A DNA stretch of 64,000 nt from Cupriavidus sp. P-10 (GTDB lineage Bacteria > Pseudomonadota > Gammaproteobacteria > Burkholderiales > Burkholderiaceae). The notes under the pieces were generated by a model. It did no database searches. It was not told the origin of the DNA and was given only the letters and a program-made list of their open reading frames with translations. Each line of letters opens with the position of its first letter. Positions within the stretch are counted from its first letter, which is position 1. Shown here piece by piece: positions 8,421-16,966 of the stretch. Where the stretch lies: contig NZ_AP025171.1 in assembly GCF_003402535.2 (NCBI RefSeq), positions 1,798,001 to 1,862,000 of the forward strand, given 5' to 3'. A program made the translations under genes and the position numbers.

Positions 8421-9323
8421 ATGCAAGCCACCACCCTGAGCCCGGAGGCGTTCCGCGCGCAAGACCCGGCCTCCTGGCCGTTCACCGTGCGCCGTTGCAC
8501 GCCCACCATCGGCGCCGAAGTCGAAGGCATCGATTTCCGCGAAGCCCTGGATGACGCCACCTACCTGGCGCTGCGCGCCGCGCTGCTCACGCACAAGGTG
8601 CTGTTCTTCCGCAAGCAGGCAATCACACCGGCCCAGCATGTGGCCGTGGCGCGCCGCTTCGGTGAGCTCGAAGTGCATCCCATGCTCGGCAACCATCCCG
8701 AACATCCGGAACTGGTTGTATTCGGCCGCGACGGCAACCAGCGCGGACGCGAGAATCTCTACCACTCCGACGTCAGCTGGCGCGAGGTGCCGTCGATGGG
8801 TTCGATGCTGCGCTGTGTGTCGTGCCCCGAGGTCGGCGGCGACACCATCTGGATCAACATGGCCGCCGCCTATGAAAAGCTGCCCGAGGACGTGAAGGCG
8901 CGCATTGCCAACCTGAAGGCGGTGCATGACGCGATGCCTACCTTCGGCGCCGCGATGTCCGAGGAAAGGTATGAGGAGATGCGCGCCAAGTACCCGCCGA
9001 TGGTGCATCCGGTGGTGCGCACCCATCCGGAAACCGGCGAAAAGATCCTCTTCGTCAACGAGGGTTTCACCACGCATTTCGCCAACTTCGTCAAGGAGCA
9101 GCCTTACCGCATCGGCTCGGACTTTCGTCCGGCCGAGCTGGACCTGCTGCAATACCTGTACCGCCAGGCGGCGGCGCCTGAATACCAGGTGCGTCTGCGC
9201 TGGCAGCCGGACACCATCGCCCTGTGGGACAACCGCTCCACGCAGCACTACGCGGTGCAGGACTACTTCCCCGCCGTGCGCCACATGAACCGCGCCACCA
9301 TCATCGGCGACCGCCCGGTATGA
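8421..9323 (+). CDS. TauD/TfdA family 2-oxoglutarate-dependent dioxygenase
   Basis: The 300-residue protein carries the complete Fe(II) facial triad: His115 and Asp117 in YHSDVSW and His276 in STQHYAVQDY. Arg291 in HMNRATI would bind 2-oxoglutarate. The family hydroxylates or cleaves small acids such as taurine, 2,4-D, sulfonates and quaternary amines. It is the middle gene of a three-gene operon 70 bp after the GMC oxidoreductase, with AGGAGA before its ATG. Its start contains the usual VRRCTPTIGAEVEGIDF segment. The substrate is not determinable from the sequence alone. Confidence 0.88.
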   Translation: MQATTLSPEAFRAQDPASWPFTVRRCTPTIGAEVEGIDFREALDDATYLALRAALLTHKVLFFRKQAITPAQHVAVARRFGELEVHPMLGNHPEHPELVVFGRDGNQRGRENLYHSDVSWREVPSMGSMLRCVSCPEVGGDTIWINMAAAYEKLPEDVKARIANLKAVHDAMPTFGAAMSEERYEEMRAKYPPMVHPVVRTHPETGEKILFVNEGFTTHFANFVKEQPYRIGSDFRPAELDLLQYLYRQAAAPEYQVRLRWQPDTIALWDNRSTQHYAVQDYFPAVRHMNRATIIGDRPV

Positions 9324-9358
9324 GCGGCCCTTTCCCAACGATCCGCGAGACCAACCCG

Positions 9359-10780
9359 ATGAAACTCGTCGACAAGTTCTATATCAATGGCCAGTGGGTG
9401 CAACCCGCGCCAGGCGTGACCCAGGCCGACCTGATTGATCCGGCCACCGAGTCGCTGGCGGGCAAGGTTGCCATGGGCACCGCCGCCGACGTGGACCAGG
9501 CGGTCGCCGCTGCACGCGCCGCCTTCCCCGCGTGGTCCGCCTCCACCCGCGAGGAACGCATCGCCCTGCTCGAGCGCATCATGGCCGCCTACCAGGCGCG
9601 CCTGGGCGACCTGGCGCAGGCGGTGCGGCAGGAGATCGGCGCGCCGATCACCGTCGCCACCAACCTGCAGGCCGCCATCGGCCTGGCCCAACTGCAGGCC
9701 ACGGTGCAGGCGCTGCGTGAATTCGAGTTCGAAAGCGAGCGCGGCAAGAGCTACATCCTGCGCGAGGCCATCGGTGTGGCTGCGCTGATCACGCCCTGGA
9801 ACTGGCCGCTGAACCAGATCGCCGCCAAGGTGGCGCCGGCGCTGGCGGCGGGTTGCACGGTGGTGCTCAAGCCGTCGGAAATCGCGCCACTCGACGCGCA
9901 GATCTTCGCCGAGATCATGGATGCCGCCGGCACCCCGCCGGGCGTGTTCAACATGGTCTTTGGCGAGGGCCGCGTGGTCGGCACGGCGCTGTCGGCGCAC
10001 CGCGATGTCGACATGGTCTCGATCACCGGCTCGACCCGCGCGGGCGTCGAGGTGGCGGTCAGCGCCGCGCCCACGGTCAAGCGCGTGACGCAGGAACTCG
10101 GCGGCAAGTCGCCGCTGGTGATCCTGGACGACGCCGACCTGCAGGCCGCCGTGACCAGCGGCGTTGCGCACGTGATGCTGAATTCCGGGCAGACCTGCAT
10201 CGCGCCGACGCGCATGCTGGTGCCGCGCGCACAGTATGAACAGGCGGTGCAGATCGCCGCCGCGGTGGCCAACGCGGTCACGGTCGGCGATCCCGCCGAT
10301 GCGCAGACCAGGATGGGGCCGATCTCGAACCGCGCGCAGTACGAGAAGGTGCAGCGGCTGATCGGCATCGGCATCGAGGAAGGGGCGCGCGTGGCCGCCG
10401 GCGGTCCGGGCCGTCCCGACGGGCTCGCGCAAGGCTTCTATGCCCGCCCGACCATCTTTGCCGACGTGCGCAACGACATGACCATCGCGCGCGAGGAGAT
10501 CTTCGGACCGGTGCTGTGCATGCTCCCTTACGACACGGAAGAAGAAGCCGTGGCCATCGCCAACGATACGGAGTTCGGCCTGGCGGCGTACATCGCGTCG
10601 TCCAACCCCGAGCGTACCCGCAAGCTGGCCGCGCGCCTGCGCGCCGGCAGCGTGCGCATCAACGGCGCGACGATGGACATCTCGGTGCCGTTCGGCGGCT
10701 ACAAGACCTCGGGCAACGGCCGCGAGTTCGGTCCGGAAGGCATTGCCGAGTATCTCGAAACCAAGACCGTCACCGCCTGA
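9359..10780 (+). CDS. NAD(P)-dependent aldehyde dehydrogenase
   Basis: The 473-residue member of the ALDH superfamily opens KLVDKFYINGQWV. It has the cofactor motif ITPWNWPLNQIAAKVAPALA, the general base Glu246 in TQELGGKSP and the nucleophile Cys280 in GQTCIAPTRM. It oxidises an aldehyde, probably that made by the upstream GMC oxidoreductase. An in-frame ATG at 9320 overlaps the dioxygenase stop as ATGA and would add 13 residues. That start would imply translational coupling and is a real alternative. I prefer 9359 because family homology starts there. It is the last gene of the operon. Confidence 0.88.
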   Translation: MKLVDKFYINGQWVQPAPGVTQADLIDPATESLAGKVAMGTAADVDQAVAAARAAFPAWSASTREERIALLERIMAAYQARLGDLAQAVRQEIGAPITVATNLQAAIGLAQLQATVQALREFEFESERGKSYILREAIGVAALITPWNWPLNQIAAKVAPALAAGCTVVLKPSEIAPLDAQIFAEIMDAAGTPPGVFNMVFGEGRVVGTALSAHRDVDMVSITGSTRAGVEVAVSAAPTVKRVTQELGGKSPLVILDDADLQAAVTSGVAHVMLNSGQTCIAPTRMLVPRAQYEQAVQIAAAVANAVTVGDPADAQTRMGPISNRAQYEKVQRLIGIGIEEGARVAAGGPGRPDGLAQGFYARPTIFADVRNDMTIAREEIFGPVLCMLPYDTEEEAVAIANDTEFGLAAYIASSNPERTRKLAARLRAGSVRINGATMDISVPFGGYKTSGNGREFGPEGIAEYLETKTVTA

Positions 10781-10869
10781 CCACGCAAAGCGGGGCCTGG
10801 TCGATCATGGCCACGCCGCCAAACGAGAGACTGAGGCCTCGGCCGCCAGAAGCGTCACCATGGCGGGCT

Positions 10870-11658
10870 TCAGCGCACGGCGCAGGTGATGTCGCGCGGG
10901 ATCCAGGTGCGCGCGTTGTCGGCGCCCGCGCGCGCGAGCACCATGCGGTGGTCGTAGTAGTGCGGCCGGTAGAGGCCGCGCAGCCACTGCACCGGCCGGC
11001 CGTCGTTGTCGCGCACCACGCGCAGCACCGATAGCAGCGCGGCGCCCATCGGCTCGTCGAGCAGCGGCGCCACGTGCGCATCGGCCAGGCAGCTGGAAAT
11101 GCTCTGGTCGGCCTGGCTGATGCGCACGCCGCCGCGCTCCAGCAGCGCCAGCCCCGAGGTCTCCGTGATTGCCTGCGGGCTGAACAGAGGCGCCATCTCA
11201 GGCGGGATGTACATGGTCACGCACGACACCGGCCGACCCTCCAGGCTGCGCACGCGCACGATACGCAGCACTGCCTGCAACGGCGGTACGCCGAGCAGCT
11301 CGGCGACTTCCGGCGGGCACGGCAGCATGCCGTAGTCGATCAGCCGGATCATGGTTTCGCCGTGATCCTCCAGCAGCCCGTCGGCCAGCCGCCACGCGCG
11401 CGCCACCCCTGGCGAACGGCTGGCGTGGTCCTTGTTGACAAAGGTGCCATGCCCGGCGCGCCGGTACACCAGGCCTTCCTTCACCAGTTCGGACAGCGCC
11501 CGCCGCATGGTTACCCGCGCTACCTGGTATTGCTCGACCAGCCTTAATTCGGGGGGCAAGCCGGATTGGTCGAAAATGCCGCTGGCAATTTGCTGGCGCA
11601 GTATGAGGTAGATCTGGTGATAACGCGGCACAGGTGAATTGGATTTCGCCATGGTCAT
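10870..11658 (-). CDS. GntR family regulator with UTRA domain
   Basis: The 262-residue protein has a GntR winged helix at about 12-80 (LPPELRLVEQYQVARVTMRR, then GLVYRRAGHGTFV) and a UTRA domain to the C-terminus. It sits convergently behind the GMC/dioxygenase/ALDH operon, so that operon is bracketed by two UTRA regulators. The two proteins are not close copies. Its own promoter lies in the AT-richer 11659-12015 gap. Whether it acts on the catabolic operon, on itself or on distant genes cannot be told. The start could also be the ATG two codons later at 11652. Confidence 0.86.
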   Translation of the reverse strand: MTMAKSNSPVPRYHQIYLILRQQIASGIFDQSGLPPELRLVEQYQVARVTMRRALSELVKEGLVYRRAGHGTFVNKDHASRSPGVARAWRLADGLLEDHGETMIRLIDYGMLPCPPEVAELLGVPPLQAVLRIVRVRSLEGRPVSCVTMYIPPEMAPLFSPQAITETSGLALLERGGVRISQADQSISSCLADAHVAPLLDEPMGAALLSVLRVVRDNDGRPVQWLRGLYRPHYYDHRMVLARAGADNARTWIPRDITCAVR

Positions 11659-12015
11659 CGGGAGGTAGCCGGCAAGCCCTTGAAATATTGGGCTTGTCAG
11701 GGGGCAATGCGGCTCTTTCAGCCGGTTGCGAACGATATCAAAGGATTTATTGGCACCTCAATGGGACATTGGATGGAACATTTTCACGAGCTTCTGAAAT
11801 ACAACATGGAGCCACCACAATTGCGGTTATTTCGGGCGCCCGGGCGATATTCATCAGGTGCTTCACGTGCAAATGTGGGGCCCATGCGGACGGCCCCCCG
11901 GCGCCGCCCTGCCGTGATTGTCTGACACCAGTAGCCGGCAGCGTCCGACAGCCGCGCGCCACCAGACAGCTATCTTTCAAGGACGGTGCCACGCCTTTTG
12001 CCGAAGCGCCCGGCT
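11659..12015. other. Divergent intergenic region, AT-richer than surroundings
   Basis: This 357-bp region separates the divergent gntR and permease genes and must contain both promoters. The part from about 11670 to 11870 is clearly richer in A/T than its surroundings. A rightward 81-codon frame at 11680-11925 has no family resemblance and poor composition, so I do not call it. No clear palindrome was found. Confidence 0.5.
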
Positions 12016-13275
12016 ATGTCGACCATTCCCGACCCCGCTCCCTCCCCATTGCCGCATGCCGCGCCGCCCGCCCCTGCCTCGGGCGAAGGGAGCGTGCGCG
12101 TGCCGGACACCGCCGCGCCCGAGGACAGTGCCCCCACGGAAGCGGCCGGATCGGAGGCCCCCGCCGACGGACCGATGGTCACGGTCGCGTCTGCCACGGT
12201 GTCGGCGGCGCTGCAGCGTGCCAGCACGGCGCTGGTCGTACTGGCGGTGCTGTTCTCGCTCTACGCCGTGCATATCGCCCGCGATTTCCTCGTGCCGGTC
12301 GTGATCGCCATCGTGCTCGCCTACCTGCTCGACCCGCCGGTATGCGCGCTGCAGCGGCTGGGCATGCCCCGCGTGGCGGCCGGCACGCTGGTGCTGCTGG
12401 CAGTGCTGTGCGCGCTGCTCAGCGGCGCCTATCTGCTGCAAGGCCAGGTGGAGTCCATCGTCAACAGCCTGCCCGAGGTCGCCAGCAAGCTGTCCCGCTC
12501 GGTCGGCGCCCTGCTGAGTGGCGACGATTCGATGTGGCAGAAAGTCCGGCGCGCCGCCACCGTGCTCAGCGGCACCGGGCAGCCGCCGCCGGTGCGCGTG
12601 CCGCACGTGGTGGTGGAACACTCGCCCGACCAGATCAACAACATGCTGCTGGCCGGTTCCGTGAGCGTCTTCACCATGGCCGGCCAGGCAGTCGTGGTGG
12701 TGTTCCTGCTGTATTTCCTGCTGCTGGCGGGTGACACCTTCAAGCGCAAGTTCGTCAAGATGGTCGGAAATACCATCTCGGAAAAGAAAATCAGCGTGCA
12801 CATGCTGGACGAGGTCAACCGCTCGATCCAGCGCTACATGGGCATGCTGCTGGTGACCAATGCGGCCCTGGGCGTCTGTACCTGGCTGCTGCTGAAATGG
12901 CTGGGGGTCAATAACGCGGGGAGCTGGTCGATTGCCGCGGCGGCGCTGCACCTGGTGCCCTACTTCGGCGCGATGGCGATCGCGGTGTGCCTGGGCATGG
13001 TGACGTTCATGCAGTTCGGCACGCTGGGCATGGCTGCGGCAGCCGCGGGCGGGTCGCTGCTGATCGCCACGCTGATCGGCTCGGTCATTACCACCTGGAT
13101 GACCGGGCGCATGGCCAGGATGAATGCGGTCGCGGTATTCGTCGCGCTGCTGCTGTTCACCTGGCTGTGGGGCGTATGGGGCATGCTCCTCGCCATCCCG
13201 CTGATCACCATTGCCAAGGTGGTGGCCGACCATATCGAAGGGCTGGAAGTGGTGGCGGAGTTCCTTGGCGAATAG
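12016..13275 (+). CDS. AI-2E family transporter (PerM-like membrane protein)
   Basis: The 419-residue membrane protein has a disordered Pro/Ala/Glu-rich N-terminus of about 60 residues. About seven or eight hydrophobic segments follow (for example ALVVLAVLFSLYAVHIA, VVVVFLLYFLLLAGDTF, VALLLFTWLWGVWGMLL), with a large hydrophilic loop at about 140-205. The pattern DFLVPVVIAIVLAYLLDPP and the C-terminal GMLLAIPLITIAKV are typical of the AI-2E/PerM family. Some members export small molecules or act as ion antiporters. Nothing here supports autoinducer transport specifically. The ATG at 12016 is preferred; a GTG at 11986 sits too close to its possible binding site. Confidence 0.82.
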   Translation: MSTIPDPAPSPLPHAAPPAPASGEGSVRVPDTAAPEDSAPTEAAGSEAPADGPMVTVASATVSAALQRASTALVVLAVLFSLYAVHIARDFLVPVVIAIVLAYLLDPPVCALQRLGMPRVAAGTLVLLAVLCALLSGAYLLQGQVESIVNSLPEVASKLSRSVGALLSGDDSMWQKVRRAATVLSGTGQPPPVRVPHVVVEHSPDQINNMLLAGSVSVFTMAGQAVVVVFLLYFLLLAGDTFKRKFVKMVGNTISEKKISVHMLDEVNRSIQRYMGMLLVTNAALGVCTWLLLKWLGVNNAGSWSIAAAALHLVPYFGAMAIAVCLGMVTFMQFGTLGMAAAAAGGSLLIATLIGSVITTWMTGRMARMNAVAVFVALLLFTWLWGVWGMLLAIPLITIAKVVADHIEGLEVVAEFLGE

Positions 13276-13350
13276 TCCGTTCGCTTCCCCACCATCCCGT
13301 GCCACACCGGCGCAAGTCCCCGCACCTATACTCAACCCACGGATGCTGCA

Positions 13351-13372
13351 CCACAGCATTTTCCTGCTGTGG
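13351..13372 (+). promoter_or_regulatory. Short hairpin in a likely 5' leader
   Basis: CCACAGCA and TGCTGTGG form an 8-bp perfect stem around a TTTTCC loop. It ends 10 bp before the GGAGGA ribosome binding site of the small Cys protein at 13395. It could shape the leader mRNA or be an operator. It lacks the trailing T-run of a terminator. Confidence 0.4.
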
Positions 13373-13394
13373 AATTCGTGCTGGAGGAACCAAC

Positions 13395-13610
13395 ATGCCT
13401 TTATGCGAGCTTTGCCTGTCGCAACTGGACCGGCCGGGCCATTTCCCGCCTCACTCGAGCTTGCTGAAGTCGGCGCGTCTGCGCACCACCAGCGGCCAGA
13501 ATGCCTTCGTGTACCGCTGCGGCGATTGCGGCGAAAGCCTGCTGCTGGCCTCCGCCGACGGCGAGGCGCCGGACCGGTGGACCCGGCTGGACGCCGAGGG
13601 CTGGCGCTGA
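13395..13610 (+). CDS. Small protein with two Cys pairs, zinc-ribbon-like
   Basis: The 71-residue protein opens MPLCELCLSQLDRPGH and carries a second pair in YRCGDCGESLLLAS. The two CxxC knuckles about 40 residues apart suggest a small zinc ribbon. GGAGGA lies six bases before the ATG, a strong site that fixes the start inside a longer open frame. It lies between the permease and the DUF3079 gene. Function unknown. Confidence 0.65.
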   Translation: MPLCELCLSQLDRPGHFPPHSSLLKSARLRTTSGQNAFVYRCGDCGESLLLASADGEAPDRWTRLDAEGWR

Positions 13611-13738
13611 AGCTGCGCCCGGCGCAATCGGCAAGCCAACGCTGTGCTTCGGCCCGCCTTGATCTTGGGCAAATCTGCATTGGATGGGCGGCCGGATAAT
13701 TTGGCTCAGACGGGCCCTTTCCGCCCGCCCCTCACGCC

Positions 13739-13948
13739 ATGGCCAAGAAATTTCCCCTCCACCCGAGCCATCCCGAGCGCGTCTGCTGGGGTTGCGACAA
13801 ATATTGCCCCACGGACGCCATGGGATGCGGCAACGGCTCCAGCCGGACGCAGCATCCCATCGAGCTGCTCGGTGACGACTGGCTCGACTACGGCGACTGG
13901 GGCATTGACGTCCCTGACACCACTGCGCGCGGACCCGCACCGGTTTAA
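13739..13948 (+). CDS. DUF3079 domain protein
   Basis: The 69-residue product, MAKKFPLHPSHPERVCWGCD followed by KYCPTDAMGCGNGSSRTQHP and LLGDDWLDYGDWG, matches the small DUF3079 family of proteobacteria. Four Cys residues (C-x2-C-x3-C-x6-C) suggest metal binding. No function is established. It is the second small Cys-rich gene in a row on this strand. Confidence 0.82.
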   Translation: MAKKFPLHPSHPERVCWGCDKYCPTDAMGCGNGSSRTQHPIELLGDDWLDYGDWGIDVPDTTARGPAPV

Positions 13949-14121
13949 CCGGCCGCGCAACTCCACAAACTGATGATGGCGTCGCGCGGATGCCCGATCA
14001 CGGGATCGGGCAGTGTCGCACGCGGTGGCGGCAAGAACCACAACGCGGGCGGGATTACAATCGCCTTCAGGCTACCCAGCCCTTCCGCCCACAGCCCCTA
14101 CCGCTTCCCACCGGAACCATC

Positions 14122-15570
14122 ATGCTGAACCTCCAGGATTCTTCGCTGCTGCGGCAGCAGTGCTATATCGACGGCCGCTGGATCGATGGCGAGCGCCGTA
14201 TCGACGTGACCAACCCCGCCACCGGCGAACGCGTCGGCCAGGTGCCGCAGCTGGGCGCCGATGAAACCCGCCAGGCCATCGAAGCCGCCAACCGCGCCCT
14301 GCCGGCCTGGCTCGCGCGCACGGCCAAGGAACGTTCGGCGCTGCTGCGCAAGTGGTTCGAGCTGATCCTGGCCAGCCAGGAAGACCTGGCGCGCATCATG
14401 ACCGCCGAACAGGGCAAGCCGATCGCCGAGGCGCGCGGCGAAATCGCCTATGCAGCCTCGTTCATCGAATGGTTTGCCGAGGAAGGCAAGCGGGTCTATG
14501 GCGACACCATTCCGGCACCCGCCACCAACCAGCGCATCGTCGTCACCAAGGAGCCGGTGGGCGTATGCGCGGCGATCACCCCATGGAACTTCCCGGCAGC
14601 GATGATCACGCGCAAGGCCGGCCCGGCCCTGGCGGTCGGCTGCACCATGGTGCTCAAGCCCGCCTCACAGACGCCGCTGACCGCGCTGGCGCTGGTGGCG
14701 CTGGCCGAGCGTGCCGGCATTCCGGCCGGCGTGCTGTCAGTGGTGACTGGCTCGGCGAGTGCGATCGGCGGCGAGATGAGCAGCAACCCGCTGGTGCGCA
14801 AGCTGACCTTTACCGGCTCGACCGAAGTGGGCCGCGTGCTGATGGCGCAGACCGCGTCGACCATCAAGAAGGTTTCGATGGAACTGGGTGGCAACGCGCC
14901 CTTCATCGTGTTCGACGATGCCGACCTCGACGCCGCGGTGGAAGGCGCGATCGTGTCCAAGTACCGCAACGCAGGCCAGACCTGCGTCTGTGCCAACCGC
15001 ATCTATGTGCAAGCGGGCGTGTACGAGGCCTTTGCGCAGAAGCTGGTGGCAGCCGTGGCGGCGCTCAAGGTCGGCAACGGCATGGAAGACGGCGTGCGCA
15101 TCGGGCCGCTGATCGATGACAAGGCCGTGACAAAGGTGGAAGAGCATATCGCCGACGCCGTCGGCAAGGGTGCGCGCGTGCTGCACGGCGGCCAGCGCCA
15201 CGCGCTCGGCCATTCGTTCTTCCAGCCGACCGTGCTGGCCGATGTCGCGCCCGGCATGCTGGTCGCGCGCGAGGAAACCTTCGGGCCGCTGGCGCCGCTG
15301 TTCCGCTTCGAGACCGAGGATGAAGTCGTGGCGATGGCCAACGACACCGAATTCGGCCTGGCCAGCTACTTCTATGCGCGCGACCTGGGCCGCGTCTGGC
15401 GCGTGTCGGAACGGCTGGAGTACGGCATGGTCGGCGTCAACACGGGGCTGATCTCGAACGAGGTGGCGCCGTTCGGCGGCGTCAAGCAGTCGGGCGTCGG
15501 CCGCGAGGGTTCGCACTACGGCATCGAGGATTACCTGGTCATCAAGTACACCTGCATGGCCGGGATCTGA
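14122..15570 (+). CDS. gabD: Succinate-semialdehyde dehydrogenase
   Basis: The 482-residue ALDH belongs to the GabD branch: QQCYIDGRWIDGERRIDVTN, then TPWNFPAAMITRKAGPALAV, base Glu254 in MELGGNAP, nucleophile Cys288 in GQTCVCANRI, and the GabD-typical end EGSHYGIEDYLVIKYTCMAG. GabD oxidises succinate semialdehyde to succinate in GABA and related catabolism. The length is normal. No gabT is adjacent. The ATG at 14122 starts immediately before homology. A strong GC-rich hairpin follows the stop. Confidence 0.86.
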   Translation: MLNLQDSSLLRQQCYIDGRWIDGERRIDVTNPATGERVGQVPQLGADETRQAIEAANRALPAWLARTAKERSALLRKWFELILASQEDLARIMTAEQGKPIAEARGEIAYAASFIEWFAEEGKRVYGDTIPAPATNQRIVVTKEPVGVCAAITPWNFPAAMITRKAGPALAVGCTMVLKPASQTPLTALALVALAERAGIPAGVLSVVTGSASAIGGEMSSNPLVRKLTFTGSTEVGRVLMAQTASTIKKVSMELGGNAPFIVFDDADLDAAVEGAIVSKYRNAGQTCVCANRIYVQAGVYEAFAQKLVAAVAALKVGNGMEDGVRIGPLIDDKAVTKVEEHIADAVGKGARVLHGGQRHALGHSFFQPTVLADVAPGMLVAREETFGPLAPLFRFETEDEVVAMANDTEFGLASYFYARDLGRVWRVSERLEYGMVGVNTGLISNEVAPFGGVKQSGVGREGSHYGIEDYLVIKYTCMAGI

Positions 15571-15573
15571 AGC

Positions 15574-15607
15574 CGCGGCGGCGCGCCGCTCAGCGCGCGC
15601 CGCCGCG
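15574..15607 (+). terminator. GC-rich hairpin after gabD
   Basis: A 12-bp perfect stem (CGCGGCGGCGCG with its complement at 15596-15607) around a 10-nt loop begins just after the gabD stop. The downstream T-run is weak (CTT), so it may be a Rho-independent terminator of low quality or an mRNA-stabilising hairpin. Confidence 0.5.
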
Positions 15608-15612
15608 CTTGC

Positions 15613-15656
15613 GCCCGCCCTGCGCCCGCCCTGCACCCGCCCTGCACCCGCCCTGC
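15613..15656 (+). repeat. 11-bp tandem repeat, 4 copies
   Basis: Four consecutive units of GCCCGCCCTGC or ACCCGCCCTGC lie in the intergenic space between gabD and the convergent hypothetical gene. They are probably slippage-prone filler; no function is seen. Confidence 0.75.
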
Positions 15657-15694
15657 CCCCTTGCCGCGCTGATCTCGCAGCGGGGCCCACGGGG

Positions 15695-16486
15695 CTATTC
15701 CGGCGAGCAGGCCGAGCGGAAGCGCTCGATCTGGTCGTGGAAGCGCTGCATCTGCTCGAACTGGTAGCGGGCATGGTCCGCGCTGTATGGCCTGCCTAAC
15801 TCATGCAGCGCGCCGTCGGCGGCCCGCGACAGCCCTTCCAGCACCTGTGCCAGGGCCCTCCCTTCCACGCTGCGATGCCGGCGCAGGCGCCACGACAGCG
15901 CTTCCTGGCCCTGGCCGAACAGGCTCTGGTCGAGATGGCCGAGCCGCTCGGCGGCGGCCTGCGCTTCGTGCAGCGCCGCCAAATAGGCGCACACCGCCGA
16001 CAGCCGCTGGTTCATCTCGCCGCCGCGGCACAGCAGTTCGCTGGCACACCTGCGCAAGCGCTCCGCCGCGCCGTGCTCGCCCGCCGGCGGGCCGTCGGGC
16101 ACATACGTGCCGAGCGGCCGCACCGACAGCGCCAGCCCCGGTGGCAGCACACTGGTGCAATGACTGGCCAACTGGCGCTGCAGCGCGCCGTCGAGTTCGC
16201 AGCAGGCCGCCACGTCGGCCTCGACATAGAAGTCCAGTGATGCCTGCCGGCCGCGCTCGCTGGAAACCACCGTGCGCACCGGCTGGTGCCCCGCCTGTGC
16301 GAGGACGCGGAGCGCGGCTTCGATGGAGCGCTGCGCGTTGCCGTCCCCCGGCAGCGCGCCGACCAGGGCCGGCACGTGCGGCATGCCGGTGATTTCGGTG
16401 CGGGTCCGCAAGAAGGCGCCCGGCCGGCTCGCGGTGCCGGTCAGGCGCAGGCTGGTTTCGACGTAGTTCAGGGCCGTACCCGTCAT
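15695..16486 (-). CDS. Unknown protein in the FNR-FlhD operon
   Basis: The 263-residue protein has no recognised domain. It appears to have a beta-rich N-terminal half (SLRLTGTASRPGAFLRTRTE, and LDFYVEADVAACCELD) and a helical C-terminal half rich in Leu/Ala/Gln/Arg. No signal peptide or membrane span is present. GGAGG five bases before the ATG at 16486 sets the start. It is the third gene behind an FNR-like regulator and a FlhD homologue, 87 bp after the latter, so it is probably co-transcribed. Function unknown. Confidence 0.6.
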   Translation of the reverse strand: MTGTALNYVETSLRLTGTASRPGAFLRTRTEITGMPHVPALVGALPGDGNAQRSIEAALRVLAQAGHQPVRTVVSSERGRQASLDFYVEADVAACCELDGALQRQLASHCTSVLPPGLALSVRPLGTYVPDGPPAGEHGAAERLRRCASELLCRGGEMNQRLSAVCAYLAALHEAQAAAERLGHLDQSLFGQGQEALSWRLRRHRSVEGRALAQVLEGLSRAADGALHELGRPYSADHARYQFEQMQRFHDQIERFRSACSPE

Positions 16487-16573
16487 CAATGCCTCCGTGG
16501 TTGGTTGCGGTGCCCGTTCGGGCGGTGGCGCGGCGCGCGCCGGGGATGGGCGTGGACTGGCCGGGGATGGCCA

Positions 16574-16966
16574 TCAGGGCGCCCCGTCGGCAGACTGCGA
16601 AGCCATCACGATCGCCGCATGCAGGGCCTGCAGCGGGTGCCGCGCCTCGGGCGCCGTCAGCGATGCCAGCAGCTTGCAGTCGTCCAGCCGGAAGCGGCAC
16701 AGCAGCAGGTTCGAACGCGCCAGCGACATCATCTGTGCCGGGGTCAGCGCGGCGAGCGCGTGCCCCAGTTCCTGCCGCATGCCAAGCCGGAACAGCGCCT
16801 CGGCTTCGTGCTGGCGCAGCAGGCGCTGCGCCAGCAGCAGGTATGACAGGTTCAACTGCTGGATATCGCGCAGGATGTCGGTGCCGGCAACGCCGCGGCT
16901 CATCCCGTCTGGCGTCGTGCCTGCGATCGCGTCCGCGGCGTCCGGGTGCGCCGGCTTGCGCGTCAT
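16574..16966 (-). CDS. FlhD homologue (flagellar-type transcriptional regulator)
   Basis: The 130-residue protein aligns along its length with E. coli FlhD: DILRDIQQLNLSYLLLAQRL, then AEALFRLGMRQELGHALAAL, then LLLCRFRLDD, which keeps the FlhD Cys. FlhD normally works only with FlhC as the flagellar master regulator, but no flhC is adjacent and no flagellar gene is in the window. Its start overlaps the stop of the FNR-like gene as ATGA, which implies translational coupling. It may be a FlhD paralogue used for redox or metabolic control, or it may partner a distant FlhC. An extended N-terminus of about 27 residues is not in E. coli FlhD. Confidence 0.85.
   Translation of the reverse strand: MTRKPAHPDAADAIAGTTPDGMSRGVAGTDILRDIQQLNLSYLLLAQRLLRQHEAEALFRLGMRQELGHALAALTPAQMMSLARSNLLLCRFRLDDCKLLASLTAPEARHPLQALHAAIVMASQSADGAP

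Noticed and set aside
6659..8560. A 633-codon minus-strand open frame opposite the GMC oxidoreductase
   Set aside because: Shadow of the GC-rich gene; the GMC signatures are clear on the plus strand.
11680..11925. Possible 81-residue gene in the AT-richer gap
   Set aside because: No ribosome binding site, no family resemblance and irregular composition; more likely promoter DNA.
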